A DNA stretch of 64,000 bases from Hemicordylus capensis (taxonomy: Eukaryota; Chordata; Lepidosauria; Squamata; Cordylidae), in NCBI RefSeq assembly GCF_027244095.1, contig NC_069657.1, forward strand, positions 307,843,674 through 307,907,673, given 5' to 3'. Shown piece after piece: positions 44,301-52,339 of the stretch (positions are counted from its first letter, which is position 1; the number at the start of each line of letters is the position of its first letter). The notes beneath the pieces were generated by a model. It did no database searches. It was not told where the DNA came from and saw only the letters and a program-made list of their open reading frames with translations. Position numbers and translations under genes: made by a program.

Positions 44301-47266
44301 GCTCGCTCACACAGTGCACTATGGGATTTCCGGGGGCCGGGATGATGCACCCTAGCCCCAACCCTCTATGCCAATCTTCCCTTCTTTCTGAAGCCCACTG
44401 TGCATCACCCAAGTATGTCCCTGAGGACTGGGCAACCTTCAGCAACATATCTGTGAAAACACACACTGGGCTTGAGAGGGAAGGGAAGACTGGTGAAAGT
44501 AGCTCCTTCCACTGCTGCATGTGCACAAGGCTAATGTGGATGTCAGCCAATGAAATCCTTAAAGTCGAAAAATTTCCATTGAAAAATTAACTATGGAAAC
44601 TTTCTATAGAACATTTTCTGCAGAAAGGTATCTGCACCACATCTACAGTATATCCTGCTGCTTTGACCTGCATCATCTTTCTCCAACATCAACACTGTAA
44701 GCTTTTCCTTGTTAAATCAAAAATGTCAACAACAGACATTTTGGAGGTATAAGGAGCACACGGCAAAAGAAATATTAAAACAGTGTGGCAATAGGAAAAA
44801 TCACTCACACACACACTCACAAGCTATACTTAGTAGTACTAACTCTTACTCAAAATGAACTTGTATGCAGGATACAGCATTCTCCACAGAAATAGAGCTT
44901 ATTTGAGAAACATATGCTCCAAAAGTAGAGACTGCTCACAACTTGGTGGATGGTACCTGCTGAACAGTCCAATTTCTCACTGAGGGAGAGGGAGAAAATC
45001 TAATCCGGGGAGACCCAAGTTCAAATCCCCATTCAGCCATGATACTTGCTGGGCGACTCTGGGCCAGTCACTTCTCTCTCAGCCTAACCTACTTCACAGG
45101 GGTGTTGTGAGGAGAAACCTAAATACGCAGTACACAGCTCTGGGTTCCTTGGAGGAAGAGCGGGATATAAAATGTTTTTTTAAAAATGCAGGTACTAGCT
45201 CCAAAAAGGGTTCTTACTAACCCATTCAGTTACAACTAATACTGCCATTCAAAACTCCTCATGAGCAATACTAAGAGCCCCAATTCTGCATTTAATACAA
45301 GGCTGAATTCTCAAAAATACATAAAGGGAAAAGCCCCTGTTGCTTGTTTCCTCAGGATATATTTCTTTGCAATTATAGCTCACAAATTAATTGGGGGGGG
45401 GGAGAATCCCTCAAAGTCTGATTCGCTTCAACGAGCATAAGAAAGCTTCAGTTCCAGAAGGCTAAGATGAAACTCTGAAAACTTTCTTATAACCACTATT
45501 ACAATGTACTATTTTAAAAGATGTTTTGAAATTAGCAAGAACTCTTTGGAACAGTAGCCACATGCAGGTGCTTTTTAAAAAACCAGCTGTACACGCTTAT
45601 ATGGTTCAAAGCGCATCTGGAATGACCCCCATCACTCACCCTCCCACCTGTACTCTTCATACACACGGCATTGGTCTGAAGAGGTGAACATCATAAGCAT
45701 GATCCTCCTTCCTTGATTAGTAAGCTGGGGTGCCCCAGTCAGTTGATCATGGAAACAGGTGCAGTCACACTTAAATTGTTCACCAGATGAACACTGTAAG
45801 CATGAAGAGTATGGAAGGGACTTCTGGACTCGTTTGAATGCTGTGTGTATAGCAAGGTGGGGAGGGTTTGGATGCCTGAAAAGAAAGTAAGGAAAGGTGC
45901 GGTTGAGTTGGTGTCAACTCCTGGCAACCACAGAGCCTTGTGGCTTTCTTGGTATAGTACAGGAGTGGTTTACCGTTGCCATCTCCCATGGAGTATGAGA
46001 TGATGTCAGCACCTTCCTATATTGCTGCTGCCCAATATAGGAGTTTCACATATTCTGGGAAACACAGCAGCGGGGATTCAAACCAAAAGCCTCCTGCTCT
46101 CTTGGCAGGTTGCTTCCCCACTGCACCATGAACATTATTATTTCTGGCAATTCTGCCATGTTTCCTGAAACTGTATGCACCACAGATATCTTCTGTCGCA
46201 GTCCTCATACCTCTAATATATCCATTTCCCTTTTATTGTTATGTTGCCATTGAGCAACGCAACATGCGAACCAGAAATGGGCAAAGCACAACTGCAGCAA
46301 TTTTCATGGCCTATTAGTACATTTTAGAGCTTTCTTGTTCTTCAGCAAGCTGCTGCAGCCAAGATCCCCCACACCTCTCACATTCTGCTTCTCAACTAAA
46401 TGAAACATTGCTGCGCGGACACAATAATGCCAGGTCCTCCACACACATGCCACTGTCAGGTAATGCAGCACACCAGCAGTTGAAACCCAGGTGTGAGGAC
46501 CACTGCCATTCTGGCCCACAAAGAAATGGGCCAGCAAACACAGCCAATGTTTTAAATATGCCAGGGCATTATTGAATGCTCACATGGGGCCTTACCTACA
46601 TCCAGTACAAGTCAGACTAGAGAGACAGAAAGTAAGGTGTGAATCAGCCCTCGGTTTGTTTGCAGACAAACACCCAACACCTGCCCTGCCATCTTCCTCT
46701 CCACGCCTGGCCTCATCCTCATCCCCATCGCCATGGGCTATTGTGCAAGGCGCCAAGAGCCTCACAACAACCCTGGCAGTTGGGACACTTATTCGCACAC
46801 AGAGGCTTGCCCAAGGTGGCCCCAAGAAGTGGGGCAGGGCTCGCTGGGGGCCCTAGTCGGACGACGGCGTAGCCCACCAGCGCACAACCCCAAGGCCACT
46901 CTCGTCTCTCTCCCGCCCCGCTCGGCCCTTCGCCGATACCTCGAACTCGCGGATGTTGTTCGAGGCGAGGAAGATGCTGATGCCGATGGGGATGAAGATG
47001 AAGCCGATGACAAAGAAGGCGGGCAGGACGGTGCCGGCGGTGAGGATGGGCTGCCAGGCCGGCAGACGCTGCTGCTTGAACGCCGTGTTGTCGGGCTTGC
47101 GGCTCTTGGCGGCGAGCCCGATGACACCCCCGGGCACCCCGCCGCCGCCGCCCCCGGCAGCCCCGGCCCCCATACTGCTGCTGCCTGGCATCGAGCCAAT
47201 GCCGCCCGACGGGTGCCCGTCCGCCGCCGCCGCCGCCTCTTCCTTCGCGTTGTAGTTCATCGCCAT
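28243..47266 (-). CDS. TMEM30A: TMEM30A / CDC50A, P4-ATPase flippase beta subunit (7 coding exons)
   Basis: CDC50A pairs with P4-ATPases (ATP8 and ATP11 families). It is needed for their exit from the endoplasmic reticulum and for phosphatidylserine flipping at the plasma membrane and Golgi. Coding exons are 46940-47266, 38902-39015, 36447-36554, 32989-33076, 32153-32299, 29356-29565 and 28243-28436, in total 1188 nt or 395 residues plus stop. All introns are GT-AG with matching phase. Residues about 72-103 form the first membrane helix and 357-381 the second, with a large extracellular loop between. Loop cysteines 121, 124, 134, 136, 189 and 203 match the disulfide-forming positions of human CDC50A. 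Strong family blocks include [37 protein letters not shown] and [19 protein letters not shown]. The protein is 34 residues longer than human (361), all in the Ala/Gly-rich N-terminus. The seven-exon structure rules out the intronless paralogue TMEM30B. Confidence 0.96.
29356..29565 (-). CDS. TMEM30A: TMEM30A coding exon 6
   Basis: This exon encodes residues 262-331 ([20 protein letters not shown] ... [12 protein letters not shown]) and ends in phase 1 at a GTATCC donor. I rejected a GTAATA donor 13 nt earlier, because only the later site keeps frame with exon 7 and the human length. Where human has the NVT sequon, this protein reads VIK. Confidence 0.9.
29740..30090 (+). repeat. Direct duplication of a 59-bp segment in TMEM30A intron 5
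   Basis: 29740-29798 and 30032-30090 align without gaps with 5 differences in 59 (GTGAAAATGTAAAGCATCTT start). About 230 bp of other sequence lies between. Confidence 0.85.
30118..31130 (-). mobile_element. Old CR1/L3-type LINE fragment
   Basis: On the minus strand, fragments read [20 protein letters not shown] and then [20 protein letters not shown], which fit CR1-group reverse transcriptase order. The frame is broken many times and the copy is AT-rich and diverged, so it is ancient. A MITE interrupts it at 30603-30739. The upstream end (31130 or beyond) is not clear. Confidence 0.6.
30603..30739. mobile_element. hAT-like MITE inserted in the old CR1
   Basis: The element begins CAGAGCTGCTCAACTT and ends AAGTTGAGCAGGCCTG. 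It is flanked by a perfect 8-bp duplication CTGTATAT (30595-30602, 30740-30747). The core holds the inverted CTACAACTCCCATAAT/ATGTGAGTTGTAG pair. Confidence 0.85.
31140..32040. other. TMEM30A intron 5, remaining part; nothing clear
   Basis: This may contain further decayed LINE sequence up to about 31560. No readable domain is seen. Confidence 0.3.
32049..32123. mobile_element. Short hAT-like MITE just past the exon 5 donor
   Basis: A 75-bp element ends TTGCCCACCCCTG (inverted CAGGGGTGGGCAA end) and is flanked by GCCTAGCT (32041-32048) and GCCTAGGT (32124-32131). The left terminal repeat is mostly deleted. It sits in intron 5; the right target copy ends 21 bp beyond the last base of exon 5. 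Confidence 0.6.
32153..32299 (-). CDS. TMEM30A: TMEM30A coding exon 5
   Basis: This exon encodes residues 213-261 ([16 protein letters not shown] ... [17 protein letters not shown] ... NLTTVFN). It carries sequons N223-G-T and N255-L-T. The acceptor is CTCCTAG and the donor GTAATA. A small MITE lies 21 bp past the donor. Confidence 0.95.
32989..33076 (-). CDS. TMEM30A: TMEM30A coding exon 4
   Basis: This exon encodes residues 184-212 ([10 protein letters not shown] ... [12 protein letters not shown]) and ends in phase 1. The two cysteines are spaced 14 apart, exactly as in human, although the residues between them differ (TVGRAAIAP against RNEDKPIAP). Confidence 0.95.
33468..33959. mobile_element. 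hAT-like foldback MITE, TAGGGATGTGCAC family (copy 3)
   Basis: A 492-bp element has TAGGGATATGCAC/GTGCACATCCCTA ends and a perfect 8-bp duplication ATGTCCAG (33460-33467, 33960-33967). The halves fold back on each other around a GTGCACGTCGC ... GCACACGCACG centre. It lies in TMEM30A intron 3. ORFs on both strands here are products of the palindrome. Confidence 0.85.
33965..34100. mobile_element. hAT-like MITE, CAGTGTTCCCTCTAA family (copy 2)
   Basis: The left end CAGTGTTCCCTCTAAC and right end AAAAGGAACACTG are inverted repeats. The core is the CTACAACTCCCAGAATCC palindrome. Its first three bases overlap the right target copy of the neighbouring foldback MITE. Flanks CTAATGTC and CATATGTT agree at only 5 of 8 positions. 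Confidence 0.7.
34188..34323. mobile_element. hAT-like MITE, CAGxxTTGCACAAC variant
   Basis: CAGAGTTGCACAACTTCAGC and AAAGTTGTGCAGCCCTG are inverted ends. The flanks TTCTGGAG and CTCTAGAG match 6 of 8. It has the same palindromic core as the element at 30603. Confidence 0.75.
34460..34545 (+). mobile_element. Short repeat fragment (ATTTATATACTGCTTTTCAAC)
   Basis: This shares TTTATATACxxCTTTTCAACA and AAAGxxGTTTATAT with 48413-48500, so it is a dispersed repeat, perhaps a LINE or SINE 3' end. The family is not named. Confidence 0.4.
34570..34932 (+). mobile_element. Older CR1 LINE 3' end
   Basis: This follows the same order as the younger CR1 copies (AGGACCAACAAAAAGGAAGA, GATGCTGGACTAGATAGACC, GGGCTGTTCTTA) but is clearly more diverged. 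It lies in TMEM30A intron 3. Confidence 0.85.
35105..35350 (-). mobile_element. Sauria-type SINE, old copy
   Basis: Read on the minus strand it has the tRNA-like head (GTAGTGGTTAGTGTTAGACT), the CAGCCAAATTTACCTCATAG block and a worn tail. It lies in TMEM30A intron 3. Confidence 0.7.
36447..36554 (-). CDS. TMEM30A: TMEM30A coding exon 3
   Basis: This exon encodes residues 148-183: [20 protein letters not shown] followed by [16 protein letters not shown]. It is the best-conserved stretch of the CDC50 ectodomain. It is 108 nt in phase 0, with a TTGCAG acceptor and a GTAAGT donor. Confidence 0.96.
36743..36965 (-). mobile_element. tRNA-derived SINE (ACASINE2-like)
   Basis: On the plus strand it reads GGAATATAGGAAGCTGCCAT, GAGTCAGACCACTGGTCTAT and GCAGGAGTCTCTCTCAGCCC, then a degenerate tRNA-like head near 36950. 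It is the same family as the copies at 41657 and 63850. It lies in TMEM30A intron 2. The family name is my best match, not verified. Confidence 0.65.
37000..38900. other. TMEM30A intron 2; nothing else recognised
   Basis: Non-coding sequence with no readable ORF homology. Confidence 0.35.
38902..39015 (-). CDS. TMEM30A: TMEM30A coding exon 2
   Basis: This exon encodes residues 110-147 ([15 protein letters not shown] ... [11 protein letters not shown]). It carries four of the six loop cysteines and two N-glycosylation sequons, N126-E-S and N139-F-T. The NFT site is the conserved one. It is flanked by a CTGCAG acceptor and a GTATGG donor. Confidence 0.95.
39016..41330. other. TMEM30A intron 1, 3' part; unassigned
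   Basis: A minus-strand frame at 40823-41044 ([18 protein letters not shown] ...) looks unusual for random sequence but matches nothing I know. A short (TA)n lies at 41157-41172. Confidence 0.3.
41336..41378. repeat. (CA)n followed by (GT)n: self-complementary microsatellite
   Basis: About 13 CA units, then AGTCG, then about 6 GT units. The two halves can pair as a hairpin. Confidence 0.85.
41779..41970. mobile_element. hAT-like MITE nested in the SINE and itself interrupted
   Basis: The left end GCCTGCTCAACT and right end AAGTTGAGCAGCCCTG belong to the CAGxxCTGCTCAAC family. The CTCCCATAAT core is cut at about 41830 by a 45-bp LINE tail. Confidence 0.75.
41831..41875 (-). mobile_element. 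Tiny L2-clade LINE 3' end inside the MITE
   Basis: TTTATCATATTTTTATACCA followed by TCTGATATCT ... AGGCGGT is the inverted 3' terminus seen at 8040-8095. ATAAT flanks both sides as a possible short target duplication. Confidence 0.7.
42098..42300. mobile_element. Foldback repeat, GACTGTTCACACACG family (copy 1)
   Basis: This starts GACTGTTCACACACG and contains GCCCAGCATGGGCTAGGCTG, CCAGGATCAATCCCAG and a perfect 14-bp hairpin (GAGGTTAAGCAAAC arms, 42229-42261). It shares order and sequence with 44058-44230. Probably a non-autonomous DNA transposon; the right end is unclear. Confidence 0.5.
42301..43400. other. TMEM30A intron 1, middle; nothing firm
   Basis: The GC-rich part up to about 42540 may continue the repeat starting at 42098. 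The rest is unassigned. Confidence 0.3.
43405..43626 (-). mobile_element. tRNA-derived SINE with Bov-B/RTE-like tail (copy 1)
   Basis: On the minus strand the tRNA-like head has GGTTCGAATC-type B-box sequence (plus strand GGGGAATCGAACTGGCAAAC). The tail on the plus strand reads GTCAAGTTGATTTAGACTCC and TGGCACCCACAGAGCC, the form of Bov-B/RTE 3' ends. A second copy lies at 45893-46133. Confidence 0.7.
44058..44230. mobile_element. Foldback repeat, GACTGTTC family (copy 2)
   Basis: GACTGTTCTCATGTGCAGCC, GCCTAGCCTAGGTTAGGCTG and CCAGGATCGACCCTGATCCT give two nested palindromes. It is related to 42098-42300. Confidence 0.5.
44240..44995. other. TMEM30A intron 1; nothing recognised
   Basis: Overlapping frames at 44251-44590 on both strands have no homology I can name. 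Confidence 0.3.
45001..45180 (+). mobile_element. Sauria-type SINE, 5'-truncated
   Basis: GGGGAGACCCAAGTTCAAAT (B-box region), CCAGTCACTTCTCTCTCAGC and GGAGGAAGAGCGGGATATAA are in family order and close to the copy at 50896. Confidence 0.85.
45893..46133 (-). mobile_element. tRNA-derived SINE with Bov-B/RTE-like tail (copy 2)
   Basis: Same layout as 43405-43626: GTTGGTGTCAACTCCTGGCA, ACAGGAGTGGTTTACCG, GAGTATGAGATGATG, then GGGGATTCAAACC and the tRNA-like head. More diverged, with a small insertion near 46035. Confidence 0.7.
46940..47266 (-). CDS. TMEM30A: TMEM30A coding exon 1
   Basis: This exon encodes residues 1-109. It starts [10 protein letters not shown] like human, then has an Ala run, a Gly/Ser-rich segment and a run of six glycines before [17 protein letters not shown] rejoins the conserved sequence. 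The first membrane helix and SNNIREFE follow, then a GTATCG donor. The start ATG at 47264-47266 is the one conserved in the family. Confidence 0.95.
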
Positions 47267-47535
47267 GATGGAGCCTCCGTTCCGAGGGCTCACGAGAGAG
47301 GGAAAGAGGGAAGGCGCAGCGGGAACCCGGTGACGAAGCGAGGAACCGACGGCAAGACGAGACACAACCGGCACCGAGAACCCAGGACAGGCTCTGCGCA
47401 ACAACTGCGCTTGCGCCAACGCTCCGACAACAAAAAGGGCCTCGCCTCCCCGCTTGCGACTTCTTCCGGGAGCGCCCACGCCCCCGCCATCCGCATCACG
47501 GCTCCTTGCGCATGCGCCGGTGATGGCGTGATATT
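47267..47535 (-). promoter_or_regulatory. TMEM30A: TMEM30A CpG-rich promoter with NRF-1 and ETS motifs
   Basis: A CpG-dense block precedes the start codon. TGCGCATGCGCC at 47507-47518 is a near-perfect NRF-1 palindrome, and CTTCCGG near 47463 is an ETS site. No TATA box is evident. Start site and binding are inferred from motifs. Confidence 0.55.
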
Positions 47536-48410
47536 GTGACAATGGATTCTTGATTTCCTCCCCCCATCCCCCCATCTGCCGGAAACGGAGAATCAGCCGG
47601 CGGAACTGAAGCGCCAGTCGGACGGCTGGAAAGGTACGCGTGCAATGCACAGTAGATGTAGTGTGATTGCAAAAGACCAGAGTGCCACACACACACACAC
47701 TGTACTACCGACAAACTTAATAGGTTACAATGGCTATGTTTCTCTGTTTGGGTTGTCAACTCTCCAGGACTGGCGAGTGTTCCTCCACCTTGCACCTTCT
47801 CGTTCTCCTTTCACAATATTTAATACTGAATCACAGTATTGTGAAAAATAGGGGGTGGGGGCGCGGAATCTCTAGGAATAGCTTCAGTCAGAGTTAGCAA
47901 ACCCCTCCTCTGTGATTCTCCGAGATTAACCATGATGCACGCATGCAACTTAAAATGTCGATGTAAAAGAAGTCTTGAATTAGAAAGAGCAGGAACACTT
48001 TCTAATCGCTACTGTAGTCCTGTAAGGTGGGTATGGCTGTCCCCATAAAGACAACTGGGGAGTTGAGGCTGAAGAGGGAATGATTCCATTAGAAAAGGTG
48101 GGTGCTTATAATGTGTTGGGATAAAATAAATAGTTTCAGTTATATCCTGAACTGAAATACTTCAGTTATATAATAGCACATGCTGCAGACTGAAGTCCTC
48201 CAAAGTGACTACAAGGAAGTGTGAGATGTGTCACTTTATTTCCCCTTTTTTATGAATATAATTATGATGAATATATCCTTTTTATTATATACTCCAAATC
48301 TGAAAACAGTACATTGACTTTATTTACAGTTCTGTCTCCCTACCTCAGTAGTTTTTCTATTTTGCAGCCACTGAGAAGAGCTCCATAAAAGTGAACATGA
48401 GGGAAAGACA
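47536..48410. other. Upstream flank of TMEM30A; mostly unassigned
   Basis: GGAAAG/GTACGCG at about 47629-47635 would be a plausible plus-strand splice donor for a divergent transcript. A (CA)7 run lies at 47687-47700. Otherwise nothing is recognised. Confidence 0.3.
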
Positions 48411-48412
48411 AG

Positions 48413-48500
48413 AATAAGAATAAGACAAATATTTATATACCACTTTTCAACAAAAGTTCCCAAAGCAGTTTACATAGATATAGAAATAAATGAATGAATT
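48413..48500 (+). mobile_element. Short dispersed repeat fragment
   Basis: TTTATATACCACTTTTCAAC and AAAGCAGTTTACATAGATAT match 34460-34545. It ends in an AAATGAATGAAT tail. Confidence 0.45.
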
Positions 48501-48504
48501 AGGT

Positions 48505-50878
48505 GTTTGGTGTAGCACTTGTCAACTTGTCTTGCTCTTGATCTGGGTATCAATTTCTGAAAGCATTTCATACAGGGGGCCCATTAGAATGGTCTGCCTG
48601 AGAAGGTTATTGGATCCAATAGGGTTCCAAGAAGCCTTTGAGGGCTTTAGTGTTGGCTCTGCTGGTAATCCTGTTGATGCCATGGTGGAGAATTGGAACA
48701 GCTAACTCACCAGAGCAGTAGACATGATCGTTCCTAAGCGTCCTCTCTGACCCGCTTCAAAATTGGCCTCTTGGTAAATGGAAGAACTACGGGGGCTGAA
48801 GCGGCAAGGTAGACGACTGGCGTGCAAGTGGAGGAAGACGACTTGAATCCAACAGATTACAACATAGAGCACATTTGAAGATCTATGCTCTGGCAATACG
48901 GGCGGCAAAGAAGCAATTCTTTTCAGCCTGTATTGCATTGACAAGTTCATGTCCAGCAGAGTTGTTCAGGGTTGTGAGAGGGCTAGTAAGTGCCCCTCCT
49001 TCCTTGAATCAGAATTTGGAACCATCTATTACCCTCTGTGATATGTTTAAATCATTTTTTGTGGATAGAATCTCTCGTATAAGGGCTGACTTGGATTTAG
49101 ACCCCATAATTACGGCAGTGTCTGAATCGGAGGTGTCCAGCAACTCCTCTTATATGGTCAGGTTGGATCAGTTCCATTTTGTGACTCGTGAGGATGTGGA
49201 CAAGCTGCTTGGAGCAATGTGGCCTCCCATCTGTTCTCTTGACCCTTGCCTGATATGGCTAATACTATCTGGCAGGGAGGTTGTTGTAGAAGGCCTAGTA
49301 AAGATCATCAATGCTTCTCTGAGGGAGGGCAGGATGCCTCCTTGTCTTAAGGAGGCAATTATTAGACCACTTCTGAAGAAGCCTGTCTTGAATTCCTCAG
49401 AGTTGAGCAACTATAGACCTATCCCCAACTTTCCGTGGTTGGGCAAGGTAATTGAGAGGGTGGTGGCCTCCCAACTCCATGCAGTCTTGGATGAAACTGG
49501 TTATCTAGATTCATTTCAGACCGGCTTTTGGGTGGGCTATGGGTTGGAGACTGACTTGGTCGGCCTGATGGATAATCTCCTATTGGGAGTTGACAGAGGA
49601 AGTGTGACTCTGTTGGTCCTTTTGGACCTCTCGGTGGCTCTCGATACTATTGACCATACTGTCCTTCTGAAGCATCTGAGGGGGTTGAGGGTGGGAGGCA
49701 CTGCTTTGCAGTGGTTCCACTGTTACCTCTCGGGCAGATTCCAGATGGTGTCCCTCGGGGATTGTTCTTCAAAAACTGAACTTCGGTATGGTGTGCCTTA
49801 GGGCTCCATATTGTCTCTGATGTTGTTTAACATCTATATGAAATCTCTGGGAGAGATTATCAGGAGATTTGGTGCAGGGTGTTATCAGTATGCTGATGAC
49901 ACCCAAAACCTTTTCTCCATGTCAACATCATCAGGAGAAGGCATAACCTCCCTAAATGCCTGCCTGGAGGCAGTGATGGGCTGGATGAAAGGTAACAAGC
50001 TGAAGCTGAATCCAGATAAGACGGAGGTACTTATTGTGCGGGGTTGGAACTCAGGAGATGATTTTGATCTGCCAGTTCTGTATGGGGTCACACTTCCCCA
50101 GAAGGAACAGGTTCTTAGTCTGGGGTTGCTTCTGGACACAAAACTTTCCCTGGTGTCCCAGGTTGAGGCAGTAACCAGAGGTGCCTTTTATCAGCTTTGG
50201 CTGATACACCAGCTGCGTCCATTTCTTGAGATAAATGACCTCAGAACAGTAGTACATCTGCTGGTCACCTCCAAACTTGACTAATGCAATGTGTTGTATG
50301 TGGGGCTGCCTTTGTACATAGTCCGGAAACTGCAGTTGGTCCAGAATGTGGCAGCCAGGTTGGTCTCTGGGTCATTTTGGAGAGGCCACATCACTCCTGT
50401 CTTAAAAGATCTACACTGGTTGCTGATAGGTTTCTGGGCAAAATACAAGGTTTTGGTTATAACCTATAAAGTCCTAAACAACTTGGGCCCTGGCTACTTA
50501 AGAAAAGATCTTCTTTGCTTTGAACCACTCCACCCATTGAGATCATCTGGAGAGGTCCATCTGTAGTAGCCACCAGCTCGTCTGGTGGCTACTTGGGGAC
50601 AGGCCCTCTCTGTTGCTGCCCCGAGGCTTTGGAACACACTTCCTGCTGAAATAAGAGCCTCCCCATCTCTTACAACTTTAAAAAAGGCAGTCAAGATGCA
50701 TTTGTTCACCCAGGCTTTTAATTAGATTTTTAAAATTGTTTTTTAAAATAGTTTTAATGTTTTAAATGTTAATTGTTGTAATGTTTTAATCTTTTTATCT
50801 GTTTTTATTGTTTTGTTGTAAACCACCCAGAGACTTGCTTTTTAGGGCGGTATACAAATGTGATAAATAAATTAAATA
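48505..50878 (+). mobile_element. L2-clade LINE, long 5'-truncated copy with 3' end
   Basis: The copy begins in the end of the endonuclease region (GPIRMVCLRRLLDPIGFQE). Long frames at 48875-49801 and 49811-50284 carry reverse transcriptase: GGTALQWFHCYLSGRFQMVS, YQYADDTQ (the YADD active site is intact) and MGWMKGNKLKLNPDKTEVL. The C-terminal IVRKLQLVQNVAARLVSG follows in another frame. The 3' UTR ends CCACCCAGAGACTTGC ... TTTAGGGCGGTATAC and an AAATAAATTAAA tail. At least four frame breaks make it inactive. It shares its 3' end with 7318-8099. Confidence 0.9.
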
Positions 50879-50895
50879 ATTTTTAATTTACAACA

Positions 50896-51119
50896 GCCAG
50901 TGTGATGTAGTGGCTAGAGTGCTGGACTAGGACCAGGGAGATCCGAGTTCAAATCCCCATTCAGCCATGAGACTAGCTGTGTGACTCTGGGCCAGTCCCT
51001 TCTCTCTCAGCCTAACCTACTTCACAGGGTTGTTGTGAGGAGAAACCTAAGTATGTAGTACACCGCTCTGGGCTCCTTGGAGGAAGAGCGGGATATAGAA
51101 ATGTTAAATAAATAAATAA
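50896..51119 (+). mobile_element. Sauria-type SINE, full length
   Basis: The tRNA-like head GCCAGTGTGATGTAGTGGCT has an A box. It is followed by GAGTTCAAATCCCC (B box), the conserved CTCTCAGCCTAACCTACTTC core, GGAGGAAGAGCGGGATATAG and a TAAATAAATAAATAAC tail. It follows directly on the LINE tail. Confidence 0.9.
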
Positions 51120-51204
51120 CCAAACAGAATACTCCTACCAGAGAGTGCACTTGGGGAAATACCCATAAAAGGTATGCATATATAAAACATATATATCTCA
51201 CTAT

Positions 51205-51410
51205 TTCATTTGTAATGCACTCCACCTCAGAAGAGCTTAGGTCTCTGTATATGTTTCTCCCTCTCTACTTTTTCTCTACACAACAATCCCATGAGGTAGG
51301 TTAGACCAAGAGAATGAGTGGATCAAAATCATGACTAAGCTTCATGACTAAGAGGGGAGCTGAACCTGGGTCTTCCTGGTCTTAGTCCAACACTTTAACC
51401 CCTACATACA
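51205..51410 (-). mobile_element. Sauria-type SINE, old copy
   Basis: On the plus strand it reads CCCATGAGGTAGGTTAGACC, GAGCTGAACCTGGGTCTTCC and GGTCTTAGTCCAACACTTTA, the reverse complement of the family core, B box and head. Confidence 0.65.
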
Positions 51411-51419
51411 TAGAGACAT

Positions 51420-52075
51420 GAAAACTGCAGAACTGGCATTTCATGATTACAGGTGACTTGCCTGCCAGTTAGCTCTGAGAGCAAGACAAAAAGCATTGAA
51501 TCTTTGAACAGATCTTCCCTTTCTTTGATGCTTTCAAGAGCTGAATCTGCTCTTTTAAAAAAAAAAATTGTATTTTTAAAAATAGTTGCCTTATGTTACA
51601 ACTGTTACATTAGCATTATGTAACCCCTGCTAACTGAGCAAAGAGACACCTTTTAAAGTGGTGATTCTCTTATATTTAGCAAGGGGAGAACTGGCCCTAT
51701 CCATTCCCAGCACAGCATTTGGTAGAGGAGGCTCAGTTTGACTAACGCTAAATCCTCAAGCATGAATAACTTCAGATTATGTCTGAGCAGTGAAGAGTTA
51801 TCTTGGAGTACACCAGAGGGGCAAACAGAGTCAGGGGGCAAGAGATTTTAAAAGAAAAATAAATATTTTTTATTAAAAAGCATAATACAGTAACTGGGCA
51901 ATGAGTATTGGTTGCAGTAATGAGATTGACGGCCTTTCCAAAAGAAAGAAAGGGAAGTGGAGACTGATGCAATCAAATCACTTGTGGGGGGAAATGAGAA
52001 TGGGAGCTGGAGTGAAATGGAAAGAAAGAGGGTTTATACCTCTCCTTAGTCTGCCAAGTTGAGAACAAAGAAGAT
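51420..52075. other. Intergenic before the DIRS element; nothing recognised
   Basis: Non-coding AT-rich sequence. Confidence 0.35.
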
Positions 52076-52080
52076 CGCAG

Positions 52081-52204
52081 TTCTCGGCTGCCGGGTGAGG
52101 ACCTCTCACCTGGGTTATCCTTGCCTGCACGCTCCAGAGGCAGGACAATCAATTAAGCAAAGCCTTTAAAAGGCGGGGAAGGATGACCCCTCCCAGTTCT
52201 GTTC
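52081..52204 (+). repeat. DIRS left inverted terminal repeat
   Basis: This is the reverse complement of 60242-60365 with only a few differences: CGGCTGCCGGGTGAGGACCT at the outer side, AATTAAGCAAAGCC and AGGCGGGGAAGGATGACC at the inner side. Confidence 0.85.
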
Positions 52205-52339
52205 ATCCTGCCTCACCAGAGAAGGTTGTTCCTAGCTAGCTGCTTCTCCCTTATCTCTTTCACTTGCGTGTTTTTCTTCCTTATCTCTCTCCTCAGTCTC
52301 TCCAAGGGTTTACTCTTTCAGACTTCTACTCTTTGGTCT

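Noticed and set aside
46733-47539. 268-residue plus-strand ORF
   Set aside because: It is antisense to TMEM30A exon 1 and its promoter and results from GC-rich codon bias.
48875-49801. 308-residue ORF as a host gene
   Set aside because: It is L2-clade LINE reverse transcriptase within a larger LINE copy with a typical 3' tail.
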